The notes beneath the pieces were generated by a model that was given only the letters and a program-made list of their open reading frames with translations, searched no databases and was not told where the DNA came from. Source: Chionis minor (Eukaryota; Chordata; Aves; Charadriiformes; Chionididae). From it: DNA of 64,000 bases. Within the stretch, counting starts at the first letter, position 1. Each line of letters starts with the position of its first letter. Positions 28,320 through 40,022 of this stretch are shown piece after piece. The position numbers and the translations under genes are program-made. The DNA lies in contig VZSF01009046.1 of NCBI GenBank assembly GCA_013398295.1, positions 60,143-124,142 on the forward strand, given 5' to 3'.

Positions 28320-29084
28320 TCAGAATAACATTTAAAAAAGAAATTAGCCTTTATAATTATTTTGTTGACACTTAAAAATTATCTATAATACTCTATTGTC
28401 TTAAAAAAAAAAAAAAATTACTTATTTAACTAACTGCCTGTTGCCAAGCACAATCCTAAACTGTTAAGTCAGAGCTCTATGAACTCTACTTGTGGTGATT
28501 CTGTTTTGATTGATCTAGCTGTATTTTGATTCTGTGGCCATGGATTCAGTGATTACAATAGGCAGGATGTGTAGAGTTTTACGTCTAATCTTTTCTTAGG
28601 ACTTTTTCTGATGAAAAATATCCCACTGCTACCACCGTTATAAATACGGCTCATAAAATGTTTTCACTTCTGAATCCTGCTGTGTTACATAATAAAAGTC
28701 AAAGTTTTTTCCATGTCTTCAACAAAGAGTTGCCACATACACAAGTTTCATCACTGAAAATCACAGTCCTCATTTTTATGAACCGCTTTTGTGAAAATCA
28801 TTGTAACTCCCATAGCTATGAAGAGATAAATTGTCTTTAGACTGTTGGTCAGCTAAAGTATTTGCAAGGAATCTCTGCAGTAGAAATATCGTTCCCTGAA
28901 GTTTGTGGTGTACGTAAAACATTTGCAGTCATACTTTTCATAATTAAAATGAGCTGTTTCACCTTAATTAAGTCTGAAAGGTACTGCCAGGTGAATTAAA
29001 GGAAAACTTTATGAAACGGGCTTCTGAACTCCTCAATCTGTTTTGAATAATACAGCAAATGCTTTTGCATTCCCTTACCATCAG

Positions 29085-29190
29085 GTAACAGAAACGCGGA
29101 CTGGTCCTCTTGGCTGCAGTAACTATGACAACCTAGATTCTGTCAGCTCTGTTCTGGTTCAGAGTCCTGAAAATAAGATTCAGTTGCAAG
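29085..29190 (+). CDS. BRINP3: BRINP-family internal exon B, probably BRINP3
   Basis: This 106-nt exon encodes 35 codons plus one base: [20 protein letters not shown] followed by [15 protein letters not shown]. It contains no ATG and is short, so simple ORF calling misses it. The acceptor AG is at 29083-29084 and the donor GT at 29191-29192 (caag/gtatgt). The exon enters in phase 0, continuing directly from AIK of exon A, and leaves in phase 1. It has one cysteine, in GCSNYD. The sequence is characteristic of the conserved BRINP segment that follows the exon A block, in or just after the MACPF domain. Assignment to the family is firm and to paralogue 3 moderate. Confidence 0.92.
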
Positions 29191-31765
29191 GTATGTAGGT
29201 GCAATTTCATTAATTTGTTTTGGAACAGGATGACATTTATCACACTATCTGTTTTTCTTTCTTCCACCTCATAAAAGGTCATTTTCCTATTTTTTTTTCT
29301 GTGTGCACTAAGTGTGTTCTAGGCAAAATGAAGGGAATGTCAGTAACTCATGTTGCTTTTGAAATGGAAACAATTTCTGTACATATCAGAAAATAATTTG
29401 ACTAATGCTCTTAACATTTTACAACCCTACTTAGCAACCACTTGTACACCTTCTAAACAGCCTGAATTCACATAGATTCCACCAGGCAGGGAATGACATT
29501 TAGTGTGCTTAGCCTGCTTTGCACATAGTGAATAGTAGCTTATACCGCATATATAATTTCTGAATAATTTTTTGTTAATTCCAGTAGATGCATTTCCCAA
29601 CCAGCATATTAGGTACATAAACATTTTTGGAAAGTGACCTTCTAGGCTATTAGGTCCTTAATAATTGCTTTTTTCAGTTACACAAATGTGACATGAACAA
29701 TTTATTACTGCTTTGAAAACTGACTAAATTCTCTTTAATTTATGCACTGGTGTATACCTCTGTATATACAATGAGAGAAGAATATAGTTCATAAATTGCA
29801 ATTACAGGTAGCGATACAATTATTTCCAGTTTTTAGCATTTTCCATATTGATTCATAAATCAGTTGGACATATGGTATGAAGTTGGTGCTGATTATTAAG
29901 AATGGCTGTCAGAGAAAGACTATTTTCCTGTTTAAAACATCCATGTGGTTTTTTTCCCCTTTCCTTTCTCTATCCCCAGAATAGGTTAAAAGACATGAAA
30001 TCATATGATGATTTCAGAGACAGCATACATTTTTTAAAAAAGAGCTGGTCATTTTCACTGGGATGCAATGAAATGTTTCCAGAAATAATTTGCATGATGT
30101 TTGTCAGTTAAAATTTGGAAAATAGTCTTTGCACCCCTCAGACAGTGATGTGACGCATGTCATTGGATTGTCATTCTGAGAAAAAAATATATTTATATAC
30201 ATAAACTATTTCATACTTATCATAAAAGAATTGAACAAACTCAAATTTGCTTATCTGGGCTTTCTTCCTTTCACAATTTCAAGGTTTTTCACAAGTATAC
30301 AAGTGCATTGGAAAGTTTACTCAGTCAACAACAGTGTTTTATAAATTTTTAACGTGAGGTAGAAGAAAGCAGAGACAGACCTGGTTTTAGCAACTGATAT
30401 GACTTTCAACTGGGAAGTGTTATGAAATCACTGTTACAGCTGTCATTTTAATGTACCTAAAAATAGGGGATAAATCTCTATGAAATTGTCCAAGTCCCTG
30501 TACAGAAGAAACCTACATGACAAATAACCGATCTGTATGCTGAGAAATTACTTGGCCCACAAATGAGCTTTATTGGTTCCAGAAAGATTATTCTTGCCAC
30601 AGAAAATAACAACAAATAATAAATAAAAATTTATAATGTACCTTGCAGTAGCTTTTTGGTTGACTGATTACTAATGTAGCAAGAGTGACTGATAGCTAGC
30701 TAGTTAAAATGCTTCTATATACTCAAATACTCATTCCACCATTGGGATAATGTAAATAATGGTCAAAATTTTCAGATAAGGCTAAATATCTGGTCACAAA
30801 TATTCTGAATTATTGATTCACCTGCCCTGGGGTTCTGATACATCAGTATGATATGCTTTTGCAAGGCCTCTGCATGTCATGGCAGGGTAAAGTCTGAAAA
30901 CAGTTTGCAAAAGGATTTGCGACATAGCACGAGTTTCTTGAAACACCATGGGAGCTAGACTTTGCACTCTTTCTCCACGCTAAACATTTATTAGATTTAA
31001 GAATGGATTTTCTTTCTCAAGGTTTTGTAGCCCTACTCATCACATCCAATTGTCCCTTAGCAATTAAATACCAATGCTATAAGAAATGAAATATTAGCTG
31101 AATTTTATTTTTCTAGAATTTTCTCCAACCCAATTTTTCCCCATTCTTCTTAATTTGTCTTTGCAGAATCATGAAGAGATAACTACAGTTATTTATACAA
31201 GATATATTTTGTTGTGTCAAAGGCAACATGGAAAACAAGTCCAATACAGAATGGAAAAGTTTATTTTCATACCTCTTTTTCTGATTACACTGTCTCTTTA
31301 CGCTGTCTTTCAGTACTGCTTTCCCTTCATCACCACTCTCAAAATTTGCATTTGCTGCTAGTACCAAGATTATAATTCAGCTGCATGCTTTCCTGCTGCA
31401 AAGCTCTTACTGTTGAGGTTGTTCATTCAGCAGTTCTTAACAAGGAGAAGTTGATATAATCCCTTCTTTCTGTTTTTGACAATCACCCAGAAAGAAATTA
31501 TACCGGTAAATTCTCTATGTGAGCAGGTTGCTAGTTAGTAGAGTCATCTATTCCATACTGAGAGGAAAATGTAAGGAATATACCTGAAATTAATTCTAAA
31601 AATAGGAAATACATAACATAGTGCTAATGCTAGACAGATGTGTAAATTGTCCTAAAAAAGCCATATAGTTTCCTTTTTCATAATTTGTTTGTTACATAGG
31701 TTGGGGGAGCTACTTGGTTCGAGCATTCCTTTGCATTTAATAACATAATACTTTATCTCCTTCAG
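29191..31765 (+). other. BRINP3: Short phase-1 intron between exons B and C (2,575 bp)
   Basis: It starts GTATGT and ends with the AG at 31764-31765 (ctccttcag), preceded by a pyrimidine-rich stretch. AT-rich unique sequence. I see no repeat element, exon or RNA gene in it. Confidence 0.85.
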
Positions 31766-32002
31766 GTCTTCAAGTCATCCTACCTGAGTATCTTCAAGAA
31801 CATTTTGTCCAGGCGGCTCTGAGTTATATTGCCTGCAATTCAGAGGGGGAGTTTATCTGCAAGGACAATGACTGCTGGTGTCAGTGTGGTCCCAGATTCC
31901 CAGAGTGCAACTGTCCCTACATGGACATTCAAGCCATGGAAGAAAATCTGGTCCGCATAAGTGAGACCTGGAACACATATAACAGTGAATTTGAAGAATC
32001 TG
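31766..32002 (+). CDS. BRINP3: BRINP-family internal exon C, cysteine-rich, probably BRINP3
   Basis: This 237-nt exon completes a split glycine codon, encodes 78 full codons (LQVILPEYLQEHFVQAAL through SEFEES) and leaves one base over. It carries seven cysteines in a tight block (IACNSEGEFIC, NDCWCQCGPRFPECNCP), followed by the conserved MDIQAMEENLVRISETW helix-like segment. This cysteine cluster after a MACPF domain is typical of the BRINP/astrotactin group and probably forms disulfides in the secretory lumen. The donor GT is at 32003-32004 (tctg/gtgaga). Both boundaries are phase 1, so the exon is symmetric: skipping it would keep the reading frame and remove the whole cysteine block. Confidence 0.95.
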
Positions 32003-35000
32003 GTGAGATGTTTTATAAAATTTTTGGCTATTTGGTTGTATCTCACAAAAAGTACTTATACAACAGATTCTGAATCTCCAGAATGGTTTGTACATCTAAA
32101 GCTAAACATACTTAAATGCATCATGGATATGAGTCTTAATTATTATAACATTCTGATAAGAAATGTTGCTCTCACCTTGTGATAATCAGCAGTCTGTGTA
32201 ATTACATTACGATTTACGCAGCTGCGTTTGAGTAGTCATCTGCTACATTTTGTGGAGTCCAGGGCTGTAAGGACTTGGTCCCTATTGGAGCAAAAAGTGT
32301 ACTGGAGGAGGCAGAAAACAGAATAAATGAGAAGTCAGGTTATGCACTTTATATGGGTGTTCTGCATTTTTGTTCAGTAATGCAGATGAAACAGCTGCTT
32401 AATTTCACATCATATTTTGGCGTTGGGTCAAAGTTTCTCCTGTACTTCCCCTTTATCCTGTCCCTCCAGCAATACCATGAAACTGACATGAAGAACATGG
32501 CCAGCCCTTGATTTACCGAGTAGCTAATAGTTTATCCCATCATAGTTGGCAACTTGCTTCTTTATGATTTGTGTTTGAATTGGACCTATCTCTGTGTTTC
32601 TACAAGGCATTTGTGCCATACTGGTTTTCTTTAAAACATTGGTGTTTGTTTCATACATCGTTTTACCTGTCCTAGTCATCAGAACTTCCAGTCCCATAGA
32701 GAATGGGAACTGCAGGTAAAATCAGCTTCTGAACAACTGTTTTCACAGCTCACTCACCAAGGGATATCAGTAACAGCTGTCTAGACAGATGGTGAGAAAA
32801 GTAGAGAGAGCTCAGAAGACCTAGGAAAAATCATAGAGGGGGGAAAAAAAAAAAAAAGAGGGAAATGAGGAAGAAGCAGAAAACCCCAAAAATTCCAGTT
32901 TTTTCTGAGTTGTGTTGGAGAAGGAGACTGAGTCAGAAGAGAGGGGGCAGTAGACTACTCAGTGTGGGAGAAAAGAAATATCAGTACAGTAGTTAATTGT
33001 GAACAGTACATTGTATCCATTCATTTTTTTATATCTGTTATTTTATTTTTAAAGATTGATTTCTCAATTCAAGGTTGAGAATTTCAAAAGATAACATTTA
33101 AAATTTCAGCTGTTGTAACTTTTAGTGAGACCTGATGCCTAAGTCTGAGTCTGTTTGGAAGGTCTCAGGCCCTTTTCCCAGTCCCAGTATCACTGGGCAT
33201 GAGGACACCAGAACTTACAGTATTTCTCCCTGGAGGATTACAGACTTCTCTGACTATAAAAACATTAATTTATGTTTCATTTTTGTGTATGTTATTTTCC
33301 CAGTGACTATTTTGACATCTTTAAGCATTTATGGATCATGCTGTCATTTATTACTTTGCAAACTGGCAAGTGTATTGTCTCTAGAGAAGAGCCCAGTTTT
33401 TTACCGTATTTTGTCCTATTTGAATGGGATGTGATACTGTTCAGTGCCTGAAGAATGTAATTTAATGACACCTACTTAACAGCAATTTTAGTTAAGCTGA
33501 AAGAGCACACATCTGAATCTGTGGAGGATTCTTATAGCAAGCTGTATAGTGGCTTCAAATTACTTACAAGTTTGGATAGTTGTCAGCTACACATATAATC
33601 TTATGTTCAGGACTGAGACATGAATGTCAGCAGGAAAATGGGTAAGAGTTAAATTCTATGCTGTTAAAAAAGGCTCTTTAGCTATGCTGTGTGAATCACT
33701 AAAATTGCAACTTCACATACACCTGTCAATTAGGTAATTGCTAGTAGGAGTGGTTACTAAAAAATGAGACAAATAGATTATTAAGATAATCTTATTTTAT
33801 TATTGAGATAATCATTCAGATATATGCCACACACTCTCTTTAGCCCTTGAAATATTTAAATAATTTTAAATCTAATAAATATACAAAGCATGACTACTGC
33901 ATATCATAGGTAGTTTAGAAAATCTCTGCTTTTAACTTAAAAACTGTTTTGCATAAAGATGTTCATGGAAAGATGAGATATGTAACCTCGTATGTGTATG
34001 CTTCTGTACTTTGTCGAAAAAAAAGTCAGCATGTGAACTTTTCACAGATATCTTAGTCATTGCACATTCAACCTTCCTATATAAATCGTATATTACCATC
34101 TGAACAGCTCTTCTAGTACTGTCACACAGGGTCTGTAAGCATTTCTAGCCACAGTGATTATTGAGATATATTCTGAAATATTTAGAGCTTGTGTAACTTT
34201 TAAACTATGAAAAACGCTATTAACAAATATCAACATGATCTGATTCATGTTAACAGCATGTTCTGATAACAGAAGTGCCCTTTATTAGGCAAAATTAATG
34301 TTTTAAATATATACTTAATAACTTTGATATGGCATATATTTCATTAAGTCTTTGTCTAAATCAGTAGAAGTCAGCTTTTTTTGGGGGATTTTACTCTAAT
34401 TGATTTATAATAAAAATAAATTAGCTAGAAAAGAGTAGGGTGAAAGGCCAGATTATTTAGTAATTTAGAGTCTGAGTAGACAAGCATCGGGATAATCCAG
34501 AACACTAAGTACTGTCCCATATAGTCTACTACTAACTGCAGAGGAATGAATGCATTAAATCCATTCTTTGACCCTATGAACTCCATACTAAACACAAGTT
34601 TATTAATTTTTTAACTTTTCTGCCTTCCAAACCCTTCCTTACCTTACACGTAACAAAATAGTCCTCTGAAACCAGAAATAAATGTTTTCCCCTAATGTAG
34701 ACCTATAAAACTTACTGGGTTCACTTGAGGTCATGGACATAGTGGGGAGAGAACTTAGCCTAAAAAGGAAGAAGTAAATATTCTATTTAAGATACCTTGT
34801 TTACTGTCTGTGTTATCTTGTCTTCTGTCTGTTCAAGATAAAACAACTGAGGAATAGATTTTTTTAAAAGAAAAAAATGGCAGTTCTTCAGTGCCTAAAT
34901 CACATTTGAAATCAATGGGTAGCTAAATTTAGTTTGTGCCTTTGAAAATCTTCATCTGAATATCCAGAAATAAAGAAAAGATTAAAAAAAAGCAACAGGA

Positions 35001-35250
35001 CTGTTTTCTCTACAGCCTACTGCTCTCTTCCAAATAAGGCAGTTTACATTATTGTTTTATCTTTTAAATAATGAGATGTGAAAGAAAAATGTGTGTACCT
35101 AGTTAAAAGTCAAATGTCCTGAACACTACAATTACGACTGCAAAAAGGTAATAATTTAATACAAACACTCTATGCATACATGTCCAACTACAATGAGTAA
35201 TCATGTTAGATTAATGTATTTTTGTGTGAAATGAAAACATGTACAACATC

Positions 35251-35872
35251 AGGAACCTCATGAAGTTCAATGAGGAGAAGTCCAAAGTCCTGTATGTGGG
35301 GAGTCCCGCATCAGGCATCAGGACATGCTGGGGGCCACCCAGCTGGAATGCAGCTTGGCAGGAAAGGACCTGGGATTTCACCGTGAGCCAGAAACGTGCC
35401 CTTGCAACAAAGGAGGCTGATGGTATCCTGGGCTACGTTAGGAAGAATGTTGCCAGCAGGTCGAGTGAGAGGATCTGTCCCCTCTCCTCAGCACTGGTGA
35501 GATCACACCTGGAGTACTGTGTCCAGGTCTGGGCCCCTCAGTACAAGAGACATGGACATAGTGGAGAGAGTCCTCGAAGATGGTGAGCGGTCTGGAGCAT
35601 CTCTGTTATGAGGAAAGGCTGAGAGCTGGGTCTTTTCAGCCTGGAGAAGAGAAGGCTCAGGAGATCCTACTAATGTATATGAATACCTGAAGGGAGGGTG
35701 TAAAGAAGATGGAGCCAGGCTCTTTTCAGTGGTGTCCAGTGACAGGACACATTCAAGAGATATTCAAAGGCTGGCTGGCCACGATCCTGGGCAACTGGGT
35801 CTAGGTGCTTGATTGAGCAGGCATTTGGATGAGAGGTCCTTTCCCACTTCAACCACTCTGTCACTCTGTGAG
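35251..35872 (+). mobile_element. CR1 LINE 3' fragment
   Basis: The fragment opens within the CR1 RT C-terminal region (NLMKFNEEKSKVLYVG), continues with QKRALATKEADGILGYVRKN and ALVRSHLEYCVQVWAPQYK, and then decays through frame breaks. The 3' UTR ends near 35872 with a cactctgtcactctgtgag-type tail rather than attctatg, suggesting a different or more diverged CR1 subfamily. The 5' end is truncated. Confidence 0.9.
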
Positions 35873-37706
35873 ACTCTAGTCTGCAATTTGGTTTGCTGGT
35901 AGGGACATTTCTCTATGATTATTATAAGTTAGATGACCAAACATACTCTAGTTTAGAATGTGTCATTCATCATTATGTACAGATTTCATTTCGCTCAGGC
36001 TCTTCTGGCATCTTTTAACTCTCAAATCTCATTTTGGAGGACATGGAGTAGTACGTTATTTGTCTCTCAGTAAATGTGCCTGACTTTTTCATCTCTCTAG
36101 CTGCCCTATAGCAATACATACTTGATCGCTATCAGCACAATGAGCTTCATATAACCTGTTAATATTAGGGTAGGTGCTAAGTTCTCAAAGAATTTACATG
36201 AGCTACTTTAAATTGTTTACTCTGAAACATCTCCTTATACTTTATCATACCTTGTGGCCTCCGGACTCAGCTAATACCCTTGCAGATGAGCAGCTGTTTC
36301 CTTATCAAAAGTCCATACTAAAATGGTTCAGCCTTTATTAACAAATTTCACTAGTTTCTTGAGGCCTTTGACTGAAAATGTAATGTGTAAGAAAAGCTCT
36401 TTCTGGGAACGTGATTCCAAGAAGCTGCGCTCTTATCATCTAACATGTGGCCTAAAAATGGAATCAAGCAGTGTTTCATTTACCCTTTCTTAATGTGCAT
36501 GAAACTAGCCTTTCACAGGAATTTGTAACCTAAAACTAGATAATGTAGCTGACCTGCTGTTTTCAGAAGCCACTAAGTTTTACTGAGATTTCAGAATATG
36601 GAGTCTACCTACATTAGTTACATTAAAGCATGCAGTCTTCACTGTAGCCCATCCCACCTTTTCAGTGCATTGTTCTTTTAATATTGCCAATTTTCCTGTA
36701 CCCCTTCTGCCCCTAATACTAGGAGCATGTACTTGTCCACCTCCTTCTCCTACCTCCTCCTCTCAGTAACTTTCCATTTCAGGAAAAAGCTTTAACCTAA
36801 GCACTCAAGTGTTAGTTAGTTTCACACAGTAAAAAGAATCAAAAGATTCCTTGAAAAAATTCTCAAATTTTTGAAGTAGGGAGAACTTTCACGGCTTACA
36901 TTTACAGAAGTGTTGAAGATGGTGTAAGTGAATATGTTGTCTTGTTACTCATCACTGATTATGGAAGTTCATGGGACTCTCTTGGCAAGACTTAATGTAC
37001 AAAGAAGCAAATTCTAACATGTAACTGTGTCAATGAATGACAATTTAGGACTTTACACAGATTTTACAGAGATTATGACCCATTGCTCTAAAATACATGT
37101 AAAGTATGAAGACCCATAAAAACATCGATAGGGTCTAGACTCTGACAGCAAGGATGAGAATGTGATCATGTACCATAACCCTGGTATGGTTGGCTGCTAA
37201 TGCCTTTGGAAATCTAGTTACTTTATTTAAACTATTTAAATTACATCAATATTCTTTTAAGGACTCTGCTTAGTGACATCTAAAAGAAATTTGTAGCATC
37301 CCATATTGCAACCTAATTTCATTTTTCTAAATTAAAAAGGCTTTTAAAATAAAAAAAAAGATATGGATGATAGGGTTGCTCGAACAATAGAAGATGGCAA
37401 AAGTGCATTTTTATAATTTCTTTTATTATTGTTAGCATTTATGAGGTGTCCTGGAAACATGAAAGAAAAATCTTCCATCCAAACATTTGTTTTCACATAG
37501 CTTACATGCAATGGCAGCTTGCCTTGCATATTTCCCAAGTGCTGACCAGTTGATAGTCTTTCTCTCCCCCTTGAATGCACCATAATCACTTTTGGAATAT
37601 TTCCTTCAAAAGCATGGGATAAGGATATGTGCAACAAATACGAGGTATATTTTCCAGGTAACTTTGAAATTGAAAATGTATTCTTTCAAACATCTAATTT
37701 AAATAC

Positions 37707-37741
37707 AAAATACTGTGGAAGAAAATACTGTGGAAGAAAAT
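37707..37741. repeat. 15-bp tandem duplication
   Basis: Two perfect copies of a 15-bp unit (aatactgtggaagaa) at 37709-37723 and 37724-37738, with the start of a third. Confidence 0.85.
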
Positions 37742-39689
37742 AGCATGCCTACAACAAATTGGACAGAAATTTTACTGCTACAGTTGGGCTTAAAAGTGAT
37801 TCAGTGCAGCACTGAACTATGTGCTTATTTTAATCATTGGTAGTCCATCAACTTGATATATTTGACTTGTGTGCTTGAATGTTCAGCATCAGCTTAAATA
37901 GATCAGAGCCATCTAGGACCTTGAAGAACTTGGCCCACTGAATACAAAAACTGTTTATGCTACCAGACATGTGTCTTCACAGGTGTAATTAAACATCAAA
38001 AGCCATCCTGTAAATATTTTGAAATCTATCCTTCTGCAGCTTTAAAAGACAAACTTCTCAAAATGTGGAGTTTGATTTTTTCAATCACTTCTATATCTGC
38101 TTTATAGAGACAATTCAAAAGGTAAATTTCAGTGTCACAGAAAGTGCAAGTGGTATAAGTACAGCCAAAGTAAATTGATACTAACTTGTGCATCCATCCT
38201 CCATCATTGCTTTGATTGCAAAGTACTAGCTGAAGTAAATTGCCATTGAAAGCTATTTCTTCTTAAATCTCTGGATTCAACACCTTTGGACTTCATGTCT
38301 AATGCATTTTATAATTCCTTAATAACTCCAGGATTTCTTGCTATTGAGCATTGGTTGTTTTTTACATGACCTCAAATGATCCGAAAAAATCTACAGTTTT
38401 AAAAGGTTCACCGAAAAATTATATCTGAATCCTCAGTTAATATATAGCACTACATAGAAAGTTACCAGTTTTCTTGTTTGTATCAGCATAGATTGCTTTT
38501 GAGACTTAAGAGTCCTGCTTCCTCAGTTCAATTATATTTTTCCATTTCTTTATAGCGATTGAATTAATTATGTTCCCCAAATCCCTTGCATAAAAGAATT
38601 AAATTTAAGTTTGAAGAAAGCAGGTTCTAATAGAGGAGATAACCGTATTACTGAATTAAATACCAGTAATACTGAAGATGAGGAAGTTCAGGCATCCCAT
38701 TTGTTTCTGGGGGGTAGCATTTGCATCTTACATAATTACTTTTATGTATAATCTACAGAAAGTAATAGGAGAGATCATCTCCACCATTCCATAATCTTCA
38801 GTGAGATTTAGAGAATTATCCATTTAATAGGTCGTGAATTTATATATCCATTTTCAATTTGCCATAGTAGTAGAAACTCACTGTATTTTGATTATATACT
38901 TTCAGAACTGTCTCCCTTCTCCTTCAGTTCATATTTTCCCATATGAAATACGAGCATACTGTAAAATGCCAACTTTGAAACAAGAAAGGCTCTTTCCACT
39001 ACGCACATCTATTTCTCAGATCTGCAAATCTCTTTTATTAAAGCCAAGAACAAAAGCCTAAATCTGGTCTTGGATAAAGTGAAGAATTGCTGTTCTCTCA
39101 CTCTTGAAATGTATCTAGACCTTAATCAATTGCATCATATCAATGATTTCATATCAATTGCATATCAATTAATCATATGTAACGTTGGGCAACATTTTTA
39201 CTATTGAATACTACTAAAAGACAGAATATATTTCAATTCACAATTTGCATTTTGGGATTGGTGGTGGTCTTGCTATATAGAGATCTGGGTTATATGAGTC
39301 ATGACTTCTCAAAAGATTGACTAAACATTTATGGCCACGCAATATAAAATAACACTGTGTGCTGACTCCAGGCTTCAAAGCAGTTCTACAGTTTCTTGTG
39401 AAGGATGAACATCCTGATTCTCACAGAGGTTTCCAATACCCAGGCTGCAAACCATGGTAAAATACAGCAAAATCAAGACTGGAAATTACAAGTTGCCCTG
39501 ATGTGGATGTGCAGATGCTCATGGCAGAATTCTTAACACCCTCTGTTAGCCTCATGAATTTGCTACAGATGGGCTGCATTGCCTTTATGATTATTGAGGC
39601 TGTAAAGAAGCCATTAAGGAGGAATTCTAAGATGGTTCCAAAGTCAGAGACTGGATATGACAGTCACACAGTCAGTCAATACATACATC

Positions 39690-40022
39690 TGTTGTGGTTT
39701 GGGTTCAGCCAGCGACAAAGAACCATGCAGCTGCTCACTCAGACCTTAGAACAGTGAGGGGGACTCAGAAGAAAAAGGCAAAACTCATGGGTTGGGATAA
39801 AAACAGTTTAACAGGGCAGCAAAGGAAATAGAAAAACATAACTACTGGTGGAGGAATGTACAAACAGGGTTAACTTCCGACCGCGCACCGACTGGTTCTG
39901 GGAAGCGGCAGCCTGCTCCCAAGCAGTGACTTCCAAACCTAAGTACTGGCCACGGCATCACGTGGTATAGAATACCTGTGTCCCGGACAGAAATTTATCC
40001 TCTCCCTGCCGGAACCAGGACG
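39690..40022 (+). mobile_element. Solo LTR with 5-bp target duplication (ACATC)
   Basis: The copy starts TGTTGTGGTTTGGG and ends ccaggacg, close to a retroviral LTR that begins TG and ends CA (last base apparently mutated). It is flanked by a perfect 5-bp direct repeat, ACATC, at 39685-39689 and 40023-40027. The start and end match an LTR type I remember from many bird genomes. At 333 bp it seems shorter than that memory, so an internal deletion is possible. A 5-bp duplication fits ERVL-like elements; the class is inference. No internal viral genes are present. Confidence 0.85.

Larger units (their letters stand above)
4128..29084 (+). other. BRINP3: Long phase-0 intron between exons A and B (24,957 bp)
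   Basis: The intron begins GTAGGG and ends with the AG at 29083-29084 (ttaccatcag). It is AT-rich unique DNA that carries the LTR remnant and the CR1 copies listed separately. The stretches 10541-13071, 13710-16587, 18263-27446 and 27675-29084 hold only short homopolymers, AT-rich low-complexity DNA and unrecognised sequence. A region at 4911-5130 and one at 5930-6340 are somewhat richer in GC than their surroundings, but I could not match either to a gene or repeat family. Confidence 0.85.
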
